Shown here: in pieces, positions 1 through 7,044 of the stretch
How the letters are laid out: each line of letters starts with the position of its first letter
Numbering within the stretch: the first letter of the stretch is position 1
Origin: Clostridiales bacterium
GTDB taxonomy: Bacteria; Bacillota; Clostridia; Oscillospirales; Oscillospiraceae
Length of the DNA stretch: 17,026 nucleotides
Assembly (NCBI GenBank): GCA_012729875.1
Contig: JAAYCC010000026.1
Coordinates: forward strand, 1-17,026
Direction of reading: 5' to 3'
Position numbers and translations under genes: made by a program
Notes under the pieces: generated by a model
The model's input: only the letters and a program-made list of their open reading frames with translations
Told to the model about the DNA's origin: nothing
Database searches by the model: none

Positions 1-1653
1 GACGGCTCCTCCTCAGAGTCGTTTCAAAAAGCAGCAAAAGGTGAAACCTGTGTTTCATCTTCTTTTATAGACGAGGCGACAGGAGAGTGCGTTATCTCCA
101 TCTCTTCCCCGGTATGGAAAAATGGAATGAGCGGTTCTGCAGTAGTCGGCGTCGTTAATGTTCTTGTAAGACAAGAGGCCATGTTGAATACTATGGTGGA
201 AGATATAAATATAAGCAGCAGGGGCGATACATACATAATAGACAAAGATGGCAATACGATTGCAGATACCGATGTTGCACGTGTAACCGAAAAGGAAAAC
301 ATTATTGAGAACGCTAAATCCGACTCAAGATTAAAGCAGCTGGCGGATATATATAGCAAAGTAACGGCAGGCGAAACGGGATTTTGCCGGTATCCGTATG
401 AGGGAGTCAACATGTTTGTCGCTTACGCCCCCATTCAGGGAACGGACAACTGGAGCCTATTAATTGAGGCTCCAGTGTCAGATTTTACACAGGGGGTCAG
501 AAAGTCCATTCTTGCCACTGTCATTATAGTAGTTTTATCAATAACCACAGGAACGCTGTTTACTATTAAGCTGGCAAAAGCACTTTCTGTTCCGCTGACC
601 TCAATTATGGACAGGCTGGCATTATTTGCCGAGGGTGACGTCTCCTCTCCCGTACCGCAGATAAAAACCACAACACTTGAGTTGGATAATTTAAAAGCAG
701 CTTTTGTTCGTACAACCGAATATACCAACGAGGTCATCACGGATATTGACAATCTCCTTGCAGAGATGTCGCAAGGCAACTTCACTGTCGATTCCGGAGT
801 TCCCGAAAAGTATATAGGAGACTACGCGAGTATTCTGGATGCTTTCAAACTTTTAAAAAGCGGACTTAGCGAATCTTTCGAGAATATTCTGAAAGTTTCC
901 GAGCAGGTCTCCGAAAGCTCATTGATGATAAGCTCCGGCGCCCAGTCACTTGCACAGGGCTCAACGGAGCAGGCAAGCAGCATACAGGAACTCTCCTCTT
1001 CCATATCCGAAATATCCCAGCGAATCAATCAAAACGCGGAAGACTCCGAAAAAGCGAAGACGCTCACTACAGACGCAGAGCAGATCATGCAGAGCAGCAC
1101 TCAGGATATGAAACTCGCCCTTCAGGCAATGGATGAGATTTCCGCCACTTCAAACGACATAAGCAAGGTAATAAAGGCTATAGATAGCATTGCCTTCCAG
1201 ACGAACATCCTTGCGTTAAACGCCGCAGTTGAAGCGGCAAGAGCGGGATCCGCAGGAAAGGGCTTTGCAGTTGTAGCCGACGAAGTTCGCAACCTATCGC
1301 AGAAATCAGCAGAGGCGGCAAAAAACACAACCGCTCTTATTGAGAACACGATTGCAGCCGTTGAAAAGGGCAGTCAGCTGGTATCAAAGACCGGCAGAGG
1401 CTTTAACGAGGTCGCTATAAAATCTACCGAAGTTGAAAAGCTTGTTGAAGCGATTTCAGTTCAGGCTCAGGAGCAGGCAGCTGAAGTTTCTCAGATTTCT
1501 GCAGGAATTGAACAGGTGGCCTCTGTTGTTCAGATGAACTCAGCAACCTCCGAGGAAAGCGCAGCGGCAAGCGAAGAGCTTTCAAGTCAGGCTGACCTGC
1601 TCAAAGCTCTGGTTCAGCAGTTTAAACTTGACCGGTCACAAAAATCCGAATAA
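1..1653 (+). CDS. Methyl-accepting chemotaxis protein, 5'-truncated by window edge
   Basis: Transmembrane chemoreceptor that passes ligand binding to CheA/CheW. The frame is open from base 1, so the visible 550 residues are the C-terminal part and the true start lies upstream; the ATG at 127 is internal. Residues 1 to about 165 look like the membrane-distal and proximal parts of a Cache-type extracellular sensor (motifs such as GDTYIIDKDGNTIADTD and the following NWSLLIEAP). One transmembrane helix follows at about residues 168-190, then a HAMP-like linker and a long coiled-coil signalling domain. The conserved hairpin tip is plain at about bases 1180-1310 (SIAFQTNILALNAAVEAARA, then GKGFAVVADEVRNLS). 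The C-terminus ends after QFKLDRSQKSE with no CheB/CheR-tethering pentapeptide. The ligand cannot be deduced. Family identity is very secure. Confidence 0.96.
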   Translation, partial: DGSSSESFQKAAKGETCVSSSFIDEATGECVISISSPVWKNGMSGSAVVGVVNVLVRQEAMLNTMVEDINISSRGDTYIIDKDGNTIADTDVARVTEKENIIENAKSDSRLKQLADIYSKVTAGETGFCRYPYEGVNMFVAYAPIQGTDNWSLLIEAPVSDFTQGVRKSILATVIIVVLSITTGTLFTIKLAKALSVPLTSIMDRLALFAEGDVSSPVPQIKTTTLELDNLKAAFVRTTEYTNEVITDIDNLLAEMSQGNFTVDSGVPEKYIGDYASILDAFKLLKSGLSESFENILKVSEQVSESSLMISSGAQSLAQGSTEQASSIQELSSSISEISQRINQNAEDSEKAKTLTTDAEQIMQSSTQDMKLALQAMDEISATSNDISKVIKAIDSIAFQTNILALNAAVEAARAGSAGKGFAVVADEVRNLSQKSAEAAKNTTALIENTIAAVEKGSQLVSKTGRGFNEVAIKSTEVEKLVEAISVQAQEQAAEVSQISAGIEQVASVVQMNSATSEESAAASEELSSQADLLKALVQQFKLDRSQKSE

Positions 1654-1696
1654 GCACAGCTCCTCACCCACAACCCATAAAAAAACAGCGTTTTCG

Positions 1697-1744
1697 AATA
1701 CAAGAGCGCCGAAGTTTAGAAATAAGCTTCGGCGCCCCTGTATT
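1697..1744. terminator. Hairpin between convergent MCP and cupin genes, probable bidirectional terminator
   Basis: The perfect 9-bp stem GCGCCGAAG (1706-1714) / CTTCGGCGC (1727-1735) is extended by an outer AATACA/TGTATT pair (1697-1702 and 1739-1744). It lies 44 bases after the MCP stop and about 100 bases from the cupin stop. Neither side has a good T-run directly after the stem, so it is a weak intrinsic terminator by sequence. Its position between two converging genes supports the call. Confidence 0.5.
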
Positions 1745-1843
1745 AAAAACGAAAAGAAAGAACGCGTGTTATACGGCAAGCGTTAAGCTATACCTCTCTG
1801 GAAGGAAGGGGACAGCTCTAGCCCACCCCCGCCGCGCGAGGCT

Positions 1844-2302
1844 CTATTTCGCTTCCATTGCATCGGCCTTTGTCCTGTGTACCGTGCCTTTAGGGTGCTG
1901 GGGCGGGGCGTATATCGAATATAACTTAATGGGCCTGCTTCCCGTATTTATTAAATTATGCCATGTTCCGGCCGGTATGATGAACGCATATCCGTCCGTA
2001 ACTCTCCTCCGAAAATCCAGGTTGTCTCTGCTCTTTCCCATCAAAACAAGGCCCTGACCCTGTTCTAAACGTATGAACTGGTCCAAGTAGGGATGGTTCT
2101 CCAAACCTATATCCTCTCCAACATCTATACTCATCAGAGTGAGCTGCAAGTGCTCCCCAGTCCATAACACGGTACGAAAATTGTCGTTCTGCTTTGTGGC
2201 TCGATCAATATTGACAACAAACGGCTCCGGGCCATAGTCCCTCAACGCCATACCATAACCATTAGGATCAGAATTGTCCTGGCAAGGACACCGTCTATAC
2301 AA
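1844..2302 (-). CDS. Small cupin-domain protein
   Basis: Single-domain cupin of 152 residues; the type is common in Firmicutes and of unknown substrate. The N-terminus RCPCQDNSDPNGYG precedes a single beta-barrel. The first cupin motif is at residues 66-84 (GLENHPYLDQFIRLEQGQG), with candidate metal ligands H70, Q75 and E80. The second is at 110-118 (PAGTWHNLI), with H115. The start is a TTG at 2302, chosen because an AAAGGAG ribosome binding site sits 9-10 bases upstream and homology-like sequence begins right there; the first in-frame ATG (M18) would remove the conserved CPC..DP..YG segment. There is no obvious terminator in the 97 bases between the racemase stop (2400) and this gene, so read-through from the van operon is possible. 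A GATAAT-like -10 on the minus strand lies inside the palindrome CATATTATCATATG (2331-2344), but no good -35 was found. The specific function is unknown. Confidence 0.88.
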   Translation of the reverse strand: MYRRCPCQDNSDPNGYGMALRDYGPEPFVVNIDRATKQNDNFRTVLWTGEHLQLTLMSIDVGEDIGLENHPYLDQFIRLEQGQGLVLMGKSRDNLDFRRRVTDGYAFIIPAGTWHNLINTGSRPIKLYSIYAPPQHPKGTVHRTKADAMEAK

Positions 2303-2399
2303 ATTGCTCTACTCCTTTCCTGCATATATACATATTATCATATGACCGGCTGTCTATATGTGTGTTCGAAGACGTTTCAATGATAAGTCCTCAAATCTA

Positions 2400-3527
2400 T
2401 CAAACACACACGCGCTTCAGCCTGCCGCCCAAACGGCTCAGTATTTCGTTCGTAATCGTCCCCGCACCTTCAGCAAGCTCGCAGGCGCTTATCTCTGCTT
2501 CTTCAGATTTCCCGACAACTACGGCAATGTCGCCGCGTTTGACATAGGGTATATCGGTGACGTCAACTGAAATCTGGTCCATGCAGATTCTGCCTATGAC
2601 GCTAGCCCTTTTTCCGTCTATAAGCACATAACCTCTCCCGCAGGACAGGGACCTCGGTATGCCGTCCGCATAGCCGATGGAGATAACAGCGATCTTCATA
2701 TCACACGGCGCGGTAAACTGCAAACCATATCCGCAGGACTCTCCAGCCTCCAGCTTTTTTACAGAGCTCACTCTGGCTTTGAGCGAAAGGACAGGGCTAA
2801 GTCCGAGCCCACATTTTTCCGTATCCTCCCCTGTGCTCAGAAGCCCGTAAAGAGCTATGCCGACACGCACATAGTCACATTTGATTTCCGGATAGTTAAT
2901 AAGGCCATAGCTGCTCTGTATGTGCAGCTCCGGGCAGTCAAAGCCCGCCTCTTTTATCCTCTCTGTCAGCTCAAAAAAAGCTTCGACCTGCATTTTCGTA
3001 TAGGCCTTGCAGTGCTGGTCGCCGGAGTCAGCTGCGCAGAGATGTGTATACATTCCATCAACTACCAGGTTTTTGCACCTAAAAACATCTATTATTCTGC
3101 CTATATTCTCACAGCGTTCACCCAGACGGTGCATACCCGTGTCGATTCCTATATGTACGTGGATCTCATAGCCGTATCTGCTCAGCTCTCTGCCGTATTC
3201 GCTGTCCAATACCGTCTGGGTAAGTCGATACTTCCTCAGCAGGCAGAAACTGCCTGGGTGAGTGTAGCCCAAAACCAAAATTGTTCCCCTTATGCCGCTT
3301 TCGCGGAGCTCTGCCCCCTCAGCCGCCGTTGCAACGCAAAAGGCGTCAACTCCCAAAGCGTTCAGTTCCCGCGCAACCTCCACCGCTCCGTGCCCATAGG
3401 CGTTTGCCTTGACGGCGGGCATGAGCCGGCAGCCTTCCGGCATAAGCCCCTGCAGGATCTCAACGTTGCGGCGCAGGCTCTCCATATCGAGCTCGATCCA
3501 CGCTCGGTCCGTTGGCAAAGCAGACAT
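2400..3527 (-). CDS. vanT: VanT-type serine/alanine racemase, soluble (no membrane domain)
   Basis: PLP-dependent fold-type III racemase of 375 residues, predicted to make D-Ser (and/or D-Ala) for the ligase two genes upstream. The PLP lysine is K40 in MPAVKANAYGHG. The catalytic tyrosine of the alanine racemase family is Y267 in CGYGLQF. The segments GMYTHLCAAD (158-167) and LHIQSSYGLINYPE (201-214) resemble the racemase domain of VanT proteins more than ordinary Alr. The ATG at 3527 is chosen because a perfect GGAGGTGA site lies 4 bases upstream; that site overlaps the stop codon of vanXY, giving tight coupling. An upstream in-frame ATG at 3602 lies inside vanXY and adds non-homologous residues. 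Enterococcal VanT is a fusion with an N-terminal multi-pass membrane domain, and that domain is wholly absent here. Without biochemistry, a preference for Ser over Ala is inferred from context. Confidence 0.9.
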   Translation of the reverse strand: MSALPTDRAWIELDMESLRRNVEILQGLMPEGCRLMPAVKANAYGHGAVEVARELNALGVDAFCVATAAEGAELRESGIRGTILVLGYTHPGSFCLLRKYRLTQTVLDSEYGRELSRYGYEIHVHIGIDTGMHRLGERCENIGRIIDVFRCKNLVVDGMYTHLCAADSGDQHCKAYTKMQVEAFFELTERIKEAGFDCPELHIQSSYGLINYPEIKCDYVRVGIALYGLLSTGEDTEKCGLGLSPVLSLKARVSSVKKLEAGESCGYGLQFTAPCDMKIAVISIGYADGIPRSLSCGRGYVLIDGKRASVIGRICMDQISVDVTDIPYVKRGDIAVVVGKSEEAEISACELAEGAGTITNEILSRLGGRLKRVCV

Positions 3528-3531
3528 TCTG

Positions 3532-4287
3532 TCACCTCCATACAGTGATGACAAAGCCGTCGGAATTGTTGCCCGACACCGTATAATGCACCGTATCATC
3601 AATCTCGAGGAGGCTCGGCCCTCCCTTTTCGGCTCTGAGGTAAGATATTTCGATATTCCGCCCGCTCACGCCGTATAAAAGCGGATTTTGGCCGTAAGCA
3701 TGCTCCTTGAGAAAAGCATGGTACTCCTCCAGCGTGAGGCCGCGCTGCTGCATAATAGAGGCGTGCGGAAAACCGACATATCGAAAATGCCATGGCTCCC
3801 AGCCTATTCCCGTGATATTCTCTCTGCCCTTCGGATAGCGCTCTACAAAGCCGTAAAGCGGAGCCCTCTCACGAAATTTCCCGCATATACCGCCACTGGG
3901 AAAATCGGGACATATAAAGTCTATATCCGGCTTATTTTCGGCTAAATCTATTGCAAACCCCGTCTGGTGTTCGCTGTGACCCGGCAGAGCCACATATTTC
4001 TTAGTAAAGCCGATCCCGTTTTCTGCAAGAGAAGTCTCGAATATTCTGGTCTGCTCTGCCCCTGAGCGCCAGCCGCTGACGGCAACGATCCTGTCTCGTG
4101 CGCCAACCTCGTCGATGAGCTTGTCCAAAAACCGTGCGCTTTGGCGCTCAAGAAGAGGGGAATGATCTTCTCCGCCGACAGGCAAAAGTGCAATCCCGCA
4201 GTCCTTTTCACGGTAGGGGCAGCGGCTGTTCACAAGTATAAGACTGCCGCGGAAGACAGCTTCTTCAGGTAGCGTGATCGTCCTCAT
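3532..4287 (-). CDS. vanXY: VanXY-type zinc D,D-dipeptidase/D,D-carboxypeptidase
   Basis: Metallopeptidase of the VanY/VanX (M15) family, 251 residues, close to the usual VanXY length. It is expected to hydrolyse D-Ala-D-Ala dipeptide and to trim the terminal D-Ala from pentapeptide precursors, removing the vancomycin target. The active site is complete: SGWRSGAEQT (71-80) carries the substrate-binding Arg and Gln, SEHQTGFAID (105-114) gives zinc ligands H107 and D114, and EPWH (164-167) gives catalytic E164 and ligand H167. No signal peptide or transmembrane segment is visible, so it should be cytoplasmic, as in VanXY rather than membrane-bound VanY. A tail of about 50 residues follows the catalytic domain. 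The start overlaps the ligase stop as ATGA (4284-4287), and its own stop overlaps the racemase ribosome binding site. Confidence 0.93.
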   Translation of the reverse strand: MRTITLPEEAVFRGSLILVNSRCPYREKDCGIALLPVGGEDHSPLLERQSARFLDKLIDEVGARDRIVAVSGWRSGAEQTRIFETSLAENGIGFTKKYVALPGHSEHQTGFAIDLAENKPDIDFICPDFPSGGICGKFRERAPLYGFVERYPKGRENITGIGWEPWHFRYVGFPHASIMQQRGLTLEEYHAFLKEHAYGQNPLLYGVSGRNIEISYLRAEKGGPSLLEIDDTVHYTVSGNNSDGFVITVWR

Positions 4288-5327
4288 CGTTCCACCGCCA
4301 GATCTATTATTGAAGTTATGACCTGAGTGAACTCCATCCCGACCGACTTCATCATGTTCGGGTAACGGCTGTGTGCCGTAAATCCGGGGATAGTGTTTAC
4401 CTCGTTGAACACTATTTCGCCCAAGGGTGTCAGGAACATGTCCACACGGGCAAAGCCGCGGCAGCCGAGCGCCTTGTATATAACTTTTGCCGTCTCCTTT
4501 ATCTCCTCTGCTTTGGGCGCCGACACCCTGGCCGGTACATGGATTTTTGACGAGATGAGGTTGTATTTCTCGGCAAAATCGAAAAAACCGCTTTGTAGCT
4601 CGATTTCGTCGATTTCACCCGTTACAAGGTCTTCGTTTCCCATGACCGCGCATCCCACCTCAAACCCGGCTATGTTCTCTTCAATTATCACTTCATCGTC
4701 GTATAAAAGCGCGCGCTCAACAGCTTCATTCAGACATTTCCCGTCCGTGACTTTTGATACCCCGAAGGAGGAGCCCGCCTTAACGGGCTTCACAAATAAC
4801 GGGTATCCCAGCATTGACGCGTATTCCGCACAGCGGCACACGTCTTTTTTATCCTTGAGCACATACGAGCGCGGAACGCGGATTCCCTCCGTATTTGCAA
4901 GCCTGTGCGCCCTGTCCTTGTCCATACACAGGGCGGAGCAGAGGACCCCGCATCCGACGACAGGTATTCCAGCAAGCTCCAGAAGCCCCTGAATAGTCCC
5001 GTCCTCACCGAATTTTCCGTGCATGACGGGCAGGGCCGCATCTATATAAATGTTTTTGATCTCATTTTGCCCGACCTCCAACAGTCCGTGCATAGTGCGG
5101 TCAGGGGAAACAAAAGCGCGTACGCAGTCATCCGGATTACACCATCCGTCTTCTTTTATTTTTCGTATATCCCCCTTGAAGCGAAACCACTCGCCGTCTT
5201 CGGTTATGCCGACAGGCACCGGTTCAAACTTGTCCCTGTCGATGTTCTCCAGAACCGAATGCGCGGACTCAAGCGACACCCCGTATTCGCTTGAGCATCC
5301 GCCGAATAAAACAGCTACCTTAAGCAT
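4284..5327 (-). CDS. vanG: VanG-type D-alanine--D-serine ligase
   Basis: ATP-grasp ligase of 347 residues that joins two D-amino acids for peptidoglycan precursors. The N-terminal signature is LFGGCSSEYGVSLESA (7-22); having EY where housekeeping Ddl has EH is typical of VanC/VanG ligases. VMHGKFGEDGTIQG (101-114), the ATP-grasp lid VKPVKAGSSFGVSKV (179-193) and FNEVNTIPGFT (307-317) are all intact. The omega-loop reads AEKYNLISSKIHVPA (252-266). The EKY motif is the one expected of D-Ala-D-Ser (and D-Ala-D-Ala) ligases, not the His-containing version of D-Ala-D-Lac ligases such as VanA/VanB. Together with the racemase and VanXY neighbours this points to D-Ala-D-Ser. An AAGGAG site precedes the ATG at 5327, and the start overlaps the upstream acyltransferase gene by 13 bases. 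The alternative is an ordinary Ddl, unlikely in this context. Confidence 0.93.
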   Translation of the reverse strand: MLKVAVLFGGCSSEYGVSLESAHSVLENIDRDKFEPVPVGITEDGEWFRFKGDIRKIKEDGWCNPDDCVRAFVSPDRTMHGLLEVGQNEIKNIYIDAALPVMHGKFGEDGTIQGLLELAGIPVVGCGVLCSALCMDKDRAHRLANTEGIRVPRSYVLKDKKDVCRCAEYASMLGYPLFVKPVKAGSSFGVSKVTDGKCLNEAVERALLYDDEVIIEENIAGFEVGCAVMGNEDLVTGEIDEIELQSGFFDFAEKYNLISSKIHVPARVSAPKAEEIKETAKVIYKALGCRGFARVDMFLTPLGEIVFNEVNTIPGFTAHSRYPNMMKSVGMEFTQVITSIIDLAVER

Positions 5328-5806
5328 TCTTCACACTCTCCTTCTCTCTTCTTTTGCAGAACGCGCGGCGCCTGCGAAACCACAGTGCTGCTGTCGGGGA
5401 CATCCGAGAAAACAACGGCTCCCGCCCCGATGTTGACGCTGTTGCCGATCTCAATGCCTCCGACAATTACCGCCCCCGCCCCTATTAGGCAGTTTCTTCC
5501 TATGCGCGGTGCTTTGCGGTCAATCTCGCCAATGGTGACATTCTGATATATCCTGCAGCCCGCTCCAATGGCCGAATATCGTGATATGTACACCCCGTGC
5601 AGACCGTGCGGCAGGCTGGGGAGACTCTCTATATCCGCAGCCAGTCCTACATACCCCCCGTGTCTCCTTGCCGATCGGCAGCAGAAAAACGCCAGTATGT
5701 CTCTCAACAATCCGGGCTTTGCTCTCTTTTGCATGGAAAACAGTCTCCAGAACAGCCGGAGGTCGTCCCCTTTTGAATAATCTGTTATTTTCTCTCTAAC
5801 GCTCAT
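5315..5806 (-). CDS. Left-handed beta-helix acyltransferase, serine acetyltransferase-like (LbH_SAT)
   Basis: Hexapeptide-repeat acyltransferase of 163 residues related to CysE. An alpha-helical N-terminal part (1-60) is followed by imperfect hexapeptide repeats at about 72-140: VYISRYSAIGAGCRIYQNV, then RIGRNCLIGAGAVIVGGIEI and NVNIGAGA-type coils, ending in VPDSSTVV. It is much shorter than true CysE. In the stretch that in CysE carries the catalytic His (ILHGVTLGG) it has IYQNVTIGE, so that His is Gln (Q88) here; H67 and H70 lie just before the helix. The acetyl acceptor is therefore uncertain and need not be serine. ATG 5806 is preferred over ATG 5818 because AGGATGG sits 8 bases upstream. 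It is the first effector gene of the van operon and overlaps vanG by 13 bases, so it is surely co-expressed. Such a gene is not part of the standard vanG operon known to me. Confidence 0.85.
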   Translation of the reverse strand: MSVREKITDYSKGDDLRLFWRLFSMQKRAKPGLLRDILAFFCCRSARRHGGYVGLAADIESLPSLPHGLHGVYISRYSAIGAGCRIYQNVTIGEIDRKAPRIGRNCLIGAGAVIVGGIEIGNSVNIGAGAVVFSDVPDSSTVVSQAPRVLQKKREGECEECLR

Positions 5807-5841
5807 CTGTAAGGCCATCCTAATTTGTTTGCGGCAGCAAA

Positions 5842-5885
5842 AAGCTCCCTGCCTTGTATGAAAATCATATCAAGGCAGGGAGCTT
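5842..5885 (-). terminator. Strong intrinsic terminator between vanS and the van effector genes
   Basis: A perfect 15-bp inverted repeat, AAGCTCCCTGCCTTG (5842-5856) and CAAGGCAGGGAGCTT (5871-5885), is continued by an inner TATG/CATA pairing. On the minus strand the stem is followed at once by TTTTT, as in a rho-independent terminator; the plus strand has no T-run. It is 42 bases past the vanS stop and about 35 bases before the acyltransferase start. It either ends the vanRS transcript or acts as an attenuator in the effector leader. Confidence 0.85.
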
Positions 5886-5911
5886 GATGTTTTCGGTTTT
5901 GCTTGGGGTTT

Positions 5912-5950
5912 TCTTACAATTATAGGACTAATATCTTACGTTTTTCTTAC
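5912..5950 (-). promoter_or_regulatory. Candidate VanR operator and promoter of the van effector genes
   Basis: Read on the minus strand, three copies of GTAAGA occur at 5950-5945, 5939-5934 and 5917-5912. Their spacings are 11 and 22 bp, one and two helical turns, as expected for direct repeats bound by an OmpR/VanR-type dimer. A consensus TATAAT lies at 5924-5919. The position 17 bp upstream of it (about 5947-5942), where a -35 box should be, has no TTGACA-like hexamer but is covered by the first repeat. That fits an activator-dependent promoter. The GTAAGAAA core resembles VanR boxes of other van operons as I recall them. The upstream repeats overlap the last codons of vanS. Predicted transcription starts near 5912. 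Confidence 0.6.
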
Positions 5951-7013
5951 AGTCACGCGGAAGCAGTACGGTAAAGATCACTTTTTCATCTGCGCTTTCG
6001 GCCTTTATAAGACCACCATGGAGATCAACTATTTCTTTCGCTATTGCGAGTCCAAGTCCCGCTCCGCCCGTTGAACTCGCTCGTGAAGAGTCCATTCGGT
6101 AGAACTGCTCAAACAATCTGCCAAGCTTCTCAGCCGGTATGGTCTTTCCGCTGTTTACAAGCTGAAGGATTACAATATCGGCGTCGGGATAGGCCGCGAC
6201 AGAGATCGCGCTGTTTGGATAGCTATAGTTCACGGCATTGCGTATAAGGTTGTCGAACACCCGCTCAAGCTTGTCCGGGTCACAGACTATCTCCATATCG
6301 GCGGGCAGTGACAGCTCCCACGTCAGATCCTTCCCGGCCAGAATCGGATTGAACTCATAGGTAATCTGCTCAAGCATTCTCGTGAGGTTTACCGTCTCGG
6401 GCTCAAGCGTAAGATGAGTTAGACTGAAGCGTGTGATATCGAAGAATTCGTTTATGAGCTCCTCCAGCCTCTGGGCTTTGTCCAAGGCAATCCCCGTATA
6501 TTTTTCCTGCAATTCGGGGGAAATCTCCTTTTCATCCTTTAGTAGTGTCAGATATCCTATAACGGAGGTGAGCGGGGTTTTCAGATCGTGTGCCAGATAT
6601 ACGATCAGGTCGTTCTTGCGCTGCTCCGCATCCTTTGCGGCCCTTGCGTTACGGACCGACTCGCTCTTAAGCTGGTTCATCTGCATCTCCACCTGCTTGA
6701 GCGGGGCGGGAAGCTCGATCAGCGTGTCGTCCTCGGCTACCAACAGGCCGACGGCTGAGGTGATATCCTGAAAATAGCGCGCCATGAGGTAGACATGGTA
6801 AAAGACGACGGCAATTGCACCCAACAGCCAGATTATGAAGAACATAAACATCGGGTCGTTGAACACAGTCGTCAGAAGGATATAGAGCCACTCGTCGCCC
6901 TGCCAGACAATCACCCGGGTGCATATCCAATATGAGAGGAGAAAAAGCATTAACAAAGCCACGGTGAACACGACTTCAGCGACGATCAGGCGGCCTATCG
7001 TCAGGCGAAACAT
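5928..7013 (-). CDS. vanS: VanS-type sensor histidine kinase
   Basis: Membrane sensor kinase of 361 residues, partner of the VanR gene just upstream. Two transmembrane helices at about residues 9-36 and 55-80 flank a very short external loop of about 20 residues, so sensing is probably within or near the membrane. The kinase core is complete: H-box AHDLKTPLTSVIGY with H142, N-box NLIRNAVNYS with N256 and N259, D-type loop LVNSGK, and G-box GGAGLGLAIA (316-325). ATG 7013 is chosen because the sequence just before it encodes no conserved segment. Its ribosome binding site is poor, and a TTG overlapping the vanR stop is an alternative. The frame stays open up to 7136 inside vanR. The 3' end of the gene overlaps the candidate VanR operator. 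In VanS families the kinase activates, and in absence of drug dephosphorylates, VanR. Confidence 0.92.
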   Translation of the reverse strand: MFRLTIGRLIVAEVVFTVALLMLFLLSYWICTRVIVWQGDEWLYILLTTVFNDPMFMFFIIWLLGAIAVVFYHVYLMARYFQDITSAVGLLVAEDDTLIELPAPLKQVEMQMNQLKSESVRNARAAKDAEQRKNDLIVYLAHDLKTPLTSVIGYLTLLKDEKEISPELQEKYTGIALDKAQRLEELINEFFDITRFSLTHLTLEPETVNLTRMLEQITYEFNPILAGKDLTWELSLPADMEIVCDPDKLERVFDNLIRNAVNYSYPNSAISVAAYPDADIVILQLVNSGKTIPAEKLGRLFEQFYRMDSSRASSTGGAGLGLAIAKEIVDLHGGLIKAESADEKVIFTVLLPRDCKKNVRY

Positions 7014-7044
7014 GTCGCCGGTGACGGCAGTTCTTTTTTCTCTC

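Noticed and set aside
2922..3548. Open frame of 208 codons on the plus strand
   Set aside because: Antisense to the racemase, which has clear catalytic motifs; no domain in this frame.
3528..3602. Upstream in-frame ATG (3602) extending the racemase by 25 residues
   Set aside because: The extension lies within vanXY, encodes non-family residues and has no ribosome binding site; the ATG at 3527 has a perfect one.
4393..4992. Open frame of 199 codons on the plus strand
   Set aside because: Shadow of the vanG-like gene; serine-rich, with no recognisable domain.
4284..5327. D-Ala-D-Lac (VanA/VanB-type) ligase
   Set aside because: The omega-loop reads EKYNLISSK rather than the His-containing D-Lac type, there is no VanH dehydrogenase, and a racemase and VanXY are present.
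5315..5806. Genuine housekeeping CysE serine acetyltransferase
   Set aside because: Too short, the catalytic-site His is replaced by Gln, and the operon context is wall resistance rather than cysteine synthesis; kept as a general acyltransferase.
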